The notes under the pieces are model-generated. The model did no database searches, was not told the DNA's origin, and saw only the letters and a program-made list of their open reading frames with translations. The position numbers were made by a program, and so were the translations under genes. 8,697 nt of DNA from CAVPEW01 sp050247895 (GTDB lineage Bacteria > Actinomycetota > Acidimicrobiia > Acidimicrobiales > VFJN01). The DNA is taken from positions 1-8,697 of the forward strand of contig JBFWTJ010000166.1 in NCBI GenBank assembly GCA_050247895.1, written 5' to 3'. Each line of letters begins with the position of its first letter. Positions within the stretch are counted from its first letter, which is position 1. This document shows, piece after piece, positions 6,375 through 8,697 of this stretch.

Positions 6375-6422
6375 GTGCAGCACCGGGGCGAGCAGGCGGG
6401 GGAGCGGGGGGACCGACGGTGA
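6375..6422 (+). CDS. Possible 15-codon leader peptide overlapping the DoxX start
   Basis: GTG 6375 opens a 15-codon frame (starting V-Q-H-R-G-E, ending G-D-R-R). It ends in a TGA that overlaps the DoxX GTG as GTGA, the same junction used between real genes elsewhere in this window. It begins 8 bases after the TAGGGT motif, so it could be translated from a leaderless transcript and couple to DoxX. Short open frames are common by chance at this GC content, and no homolog is recognised, so this is only a candidate. Confidence 0.2.
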   Translation: MQHRGEQAGERGDRR

Positions 6423-6943
6423 GCGACGGCGACGCGATCGACCTCGCGCTCCTGGTCTTCCGGGGCGCGGTGGGCGCGGTCATGCTGGCCCACGGGCTCA
6501 ACCACATCTTCGGCGGCGGGAAGATCGAGGGCACGGCCCGGTGGTTCGCCAGCCTCGGGATGCGCCCGGGGATCGTGCACGCCTGGCTGGCCAGCCTGGC
6601 CGAGGTCGCCGGCGGCGTGGCGCTGGTCCTGGGCCTGCTCACGCCGCTCGGCGGCGCTGCGGTGGTGGGCGTGATGCTGGTCGCCTGGATCACCAACCAC
6701 CGGGGCAACGGGTTCTTCATCTTCCGCCCCGGCGAGGGGTGGGAGTACGTGATGACCCTGACCTTCGCCGGCCTGGCCCTGGCCGTGGTCGGCCCGGGCG
6801 AGTGGTCCCTCGACGAGGCCCTCGACATCCGCGACGACCTCCGCGGTGCCACGGGCCTGCTCGTGGCCGTGCTCGCGGGCGGTGGTGGCGCGGCGGCGCT
6901 GCTGGCCGCCTGCTGGCGCCCCGCGCCGCCCTCCTCGAGCTGA
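6419..6943 (+). CDS. DoxX-family integral membrane protein
   Basis: A 174-residue membrane protein with the DoxX layout: helix 1 at about 9-24, then H25-G-L-N-H, a G-x-K-I-E-G-T-A-R-W-F loop with A-S-L-G-M, helices at about 56-74, 77-91 and 109-125, the N93-H94-R-G-N-G-F-F loop, and G-P-G-E-W-S-L-D after the fourth helix. A fifth hydrophobic stretch at about 145-163 and a short Ser-rich tail follow. DoxX proteins are linked to thiol and redox homeostasis or quinone use in some bacteria, but this subgroup has no defined reaction. GTG 6419 is supported by GGGGGGA (6406-6412) 6 bases upstream. It is divergent from the ABC1-kinase operon and is followed directly by a strong hairpin, so it is likely a single-gene unit. 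Confidence 0.87.
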   Translation: MSDGDAIDLALLVFRGAVGAVMLAHGLNHIFGGGKIEGTARWFASLGMRPGIVHAWLASLAEVAGGVALVLGLLTPLGGAAVVGVMLVAWITNHRGNGFFIFRPGEGWEYVMTLTFAGLALAVVGPGEWSLDEALDIRDDLRGATGLLVAVLAGGGGAAALLAACWRPAPPSSS

Positions 6944-6974
6944 ACACGGGCTGGCCGTCCGGCCAGCCCGTGTT
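6943..6974 (+). terminator. Perfect 14-bp hairpin terminator after the DoxX gene
   Basis: AACACGGGCTGGCC (6943-6956) pairs perfectly with 6961-6974 around the tetraloop GTCC. The left arm starts on the last base of the DoxX stop codon. No T tract follows (next bases AGGTCG), so it is of the tail-less type common in actinomycetes. The length and perfection make chance unlikely. The 77 bases after it (6975-7051) hold no gene and no clear -10/-35; GGGAG at 7038-7042 is the likely ribosome site for the next gene. Confidence 0.75.
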
Positions 6975-7051
6975 AGGTCGCACGCGCGCTTCGCAACCCT
7001 GGCTCCACAGGTGGGCCGGTTCGACCGGTCCGGAGCAGGGAGCAGTTCTCG

Positions 7052-8680
7052 ATGATCTTCACCAAGGGGTTGAGGCGCGTCCGCCTCCTGGTCGCCGTCG
7101 CGGCCGTGGTCCTCTCGACGCTGCCGCTGGTGGCCCGCGAGCAGGCCGGTGCGCTGGAGGGCACGGACTTCGCCGGCGCGATGCCGGACTGCGGCTCGGT
7201 CAACGTCGACGGCAAGGGCGGGATCGGCTGGTCGAGCAAGTGGCACCTCACCACGTCCCGCCCGGCGGGCTCGATCGTCCACCCGGGCGACGAGTGGATC
7301 GTGACCTTCAAGGTCGTGAGCAAGCCCGGGTCGACCCCGATCGGCAACGACGGGCCCGACCCGATCAACCTGGGCATGGCCTTCCAGGGCCCGGTGGCCA
7401 AGGTCTCGCAGTCGGCCGGCTACGACCGCCTCAACTTCAACTTCGGTCCGAAGGAGGTGGGTCCGGCGGGCTTCGGTGGGGTGTCGAGCTGGTCGTTCGA
7501 CGCCAACTCCGGCCCGACGGTGCAGAAGTCCGACGGGGTCAACGCCACCTACCAGGCCACGGTGCGGGCCACGGCGGCCGGCGTGGTCACGCTGGCCGGC
7601 CTGGCCGTCAACGGCCACGACCCGACGCCTCCCGCGGGCCAGTTCCAGTGCACGATCCCGGTCGACCTGAAGTGGACGGTGGTGCAGCTCGCCGCGCCGG
7701 TCAGCGGCCTGGACAACGTGCGCACCGACGCCCGGTACGCCTTGGTCCTCGCCGACGACGCCAGCAACGGCAACCACGCCATCGAGATCGACGTGCTGGC
7801 CAACGACGACGATCCCAACAACGCCGGCGGACCCGGTGACCTGTCGGAGGTGCGCATCTCGGCCTGGTCGCCGGCCTCGACCAAGGGCGGTTCGGTGCGC
7901 TGCGGCACCGATGCCCAGCAGGACGCCGCCGCCGACGCCGTCTTCCTGGCGCTGGCCGACGGGCCGTGCCGCTACACCCCGCCGCAGGACTTCAGCGGCA
8001 ACGACAGCTTCACCTACCGCCTGCGGGGCGCGGGAGGCGTCGAGAAGCAGGTCGTGGTGTCGGTCCAGGTGGTGGGCAACCAGGCGCCCAAGTCCTCGCC
8101 CCCGGCGCTGGGGTCCACGGTCAACCAGGCCGAGAGCTTCGACCTGAAGCCCTACATCCTCGACCTCGAGGGCGACCCGTACACCTGTGCCCTGGCCGTG
8201 GGCCCGGCCCACGGCCAGCTCGTGGTCGCCCCGGACTGCACGGCGGAGTGGACGCCCGACGCCGGGTACAGCGGGCAGGACTCGTTCGCCGTGCAGATCT
8301 GCGACGAGCACCCGCACCTGGCCGGCTCGCTCGGGTCCGTGCCCACGGTGCGGGCGCCGCTCTACGACCAGGGGAACCCCAACGACCTGACCGAGACCTC
8401 GACCCGGCGGTGCTCGAACCTGCAGGGCACGATCCTGGTGAGCGACGTCCTGATCTTCCCGCCCCAGGGCCTGCCCGACGCGGACGTCGTCGACGCCGGC
8501 TACCCGGTCGACGGCATCGGCGACTACGCGGTCGAGATCCCGATCCTGGACAACGACGTCGACATCGACGGCCCCCAGCCGGGCGACCCGGCGTGGAACG
8601 GGACGGTCCAGATCATCGAGCACGACGAGGCCCTGGGTGCGGCCGCCGTGGTCGGCGACCTGCTCACCTTCACCCCGGCC
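7052..8680 (+). CDS. Secreted surface protein with cadherin/Ig-like repeats (partial, 3' end cut by adapter)
   Basis: The first 543 residues of a large exported protein; no stop is reached. Residues 1-34 look like a signal peptide: basic K5, R8, R9 and R11, a hydrophobic core at 12-28, and possible cleavage near A34. The N-terminal domain (about 36-215) is beta-rich, Gly/Pro-rich and not recognised. Three Ig/cadherin-like repeats follow. Repeat 1 (about 243-342) has the hallmark D-V-L-A-N-D-D-D start and Y-T-P-x3-F-S-G-N-D-S-F-T-Y end. Repeat 2 (about 343-420) is diverged, with W-T-P-D-A-G-Y-S-G-Q-D-S-F. Repeat 3 starts at about 492 with I-L-D-N-D-V-D-I-D-G and is cut off. The Asp/Asn-rich loops suggest calcium binding. 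Eight cysteines (47, 200, 284, 306, 379, 396, 417, 454) suit disulfides outside the cell. Such proteins are usually adhesins or cell-surface stalks; the role here is inferred. GGGAG lies 9 bases before ATG 7052. Confidence 0.83.
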
Positions 8681-8697
8681 AGATCGGAAGAGCGTCG
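8681..8697 (+). other. Illumina TruSeq adapter remnant (sequencing artefact)
   Basis: The final 17 bases, AGATCGGAAGAGCGTCG, are identical to the start of the Illumina TruSeq adapter read-through sequence. They are not genomic. The residues they would add in the secreted protein's frame (R-S-E-E-R) should be dropped. The first one or two bases could match the genome by chance, so the true junction is at 8680 or slightly later. Confidence 0.95.

Noticed and set aside
4621..6852. The HAD frame remaining open far upstream, giving a 980-codon frame fused to antisense DoxX sequence
   Set aside because: Only the last 236 codons show HAD motifs. A strong ribosome site and a GTGA overlap fix the start at 4620; the upstream part is out-of-frame ABC1-kinase sequence.
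7013..7031. An 8-bp hairpin with a TCG loop (CCGGT/ACCGG core, one G-T pair) upstream of the secreted-protein gene
   Set aside because: It is short and wholly GC-biased, with no matching regulatory motif; chance is a sufficient explanation.
6182..8623. An 813-codon open frame on the minus strand, antisense to the DoxX and secreted-protein genes
   Set aside because: It is a shadow of GC-rich codon use. Its translation is Arg/Val/Gly-rich without motifs, while the plus-strand frames carry clear families, ribosome sites and a terminator.
8681..8697. Continuation of the secreted protein as R-S-E-E-R
   Set aside because: These codons are adapter sequence, not genome.

Overview
The window is very GC-rich (over 70% by eye), with the G/C-ending codons, GTG starts, 1-4 base gene overlaps and leaderless-looking starts of a high-GC actinomycete. 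An ECF sigma/anti-sigma pair and an IdeR-like regulator fit that. A deep-branching group such as Acidimicrobiia is possible, but this is an impression from protein style only. The 3' end is not biological: the last 17 bases match the start of the Illumina TruSeq adapter. This is therefore the end of a draft or metagenomic contig, and usable sequence stops at about base 8680.

Layout. (1) Bases 1-1289, minus strand: an ECF sigma factor and, overlapping it by one base, its membrane-spanning zinc-finger anti-sigma factor, which runs off the left edge. (2) A 36-bp gap at 1290-1325 separates the sigma gene from a divergent plus-strand cluster. (3) Bases 1326-3132, plus strand: a DtxR/IdeR-like regulator that has lost nearly all its metal ligands, a short-chain dehydrogenase lacking the catalytic Tyr and Lys, and a small Dabb-domain protein overlapping it. 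(4) Bases 3156-6251, minus strand, convergent with (3): an operon transcribed as ABC1/UbiB-type kinase, HAD hydrolase, then EEP-fold phosphoesterase. (5) Bases 6252-6418: a divergent promoter region. (6) Bases 6419-6943, plus strand: a DoxX-family membrane protein ending in a perfect 14-bp hairpin. (7) Bases 7052-8680, plus strand: the N-terminal 543 residues of a large secreted protein with cadherin/Ig-like repeats, cut off by the adapter.

How the parts fit. The sigma/anti-sigma pair is a standard envelope-signal module. The divergent regulator shares its short control region and may be co-regulated with it. The ABC1-HAD-EEP genes are tightly packed and presumably co-transcribed, but no shared pathway can be read from the sequence. 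I found no rRNA, tRNA, CRISPR array, insertion sequence, phage gene or recognisable defence system. No gene-free stretch exceeds 300 bases. The most notable points are two proteins with recognisable folds but missing key residues (regulator and SDR), several candidate leaderless starts, the paired-cysteine Ig-repeat protein, and the adapter. I do not see a clearly new multi-gene system.
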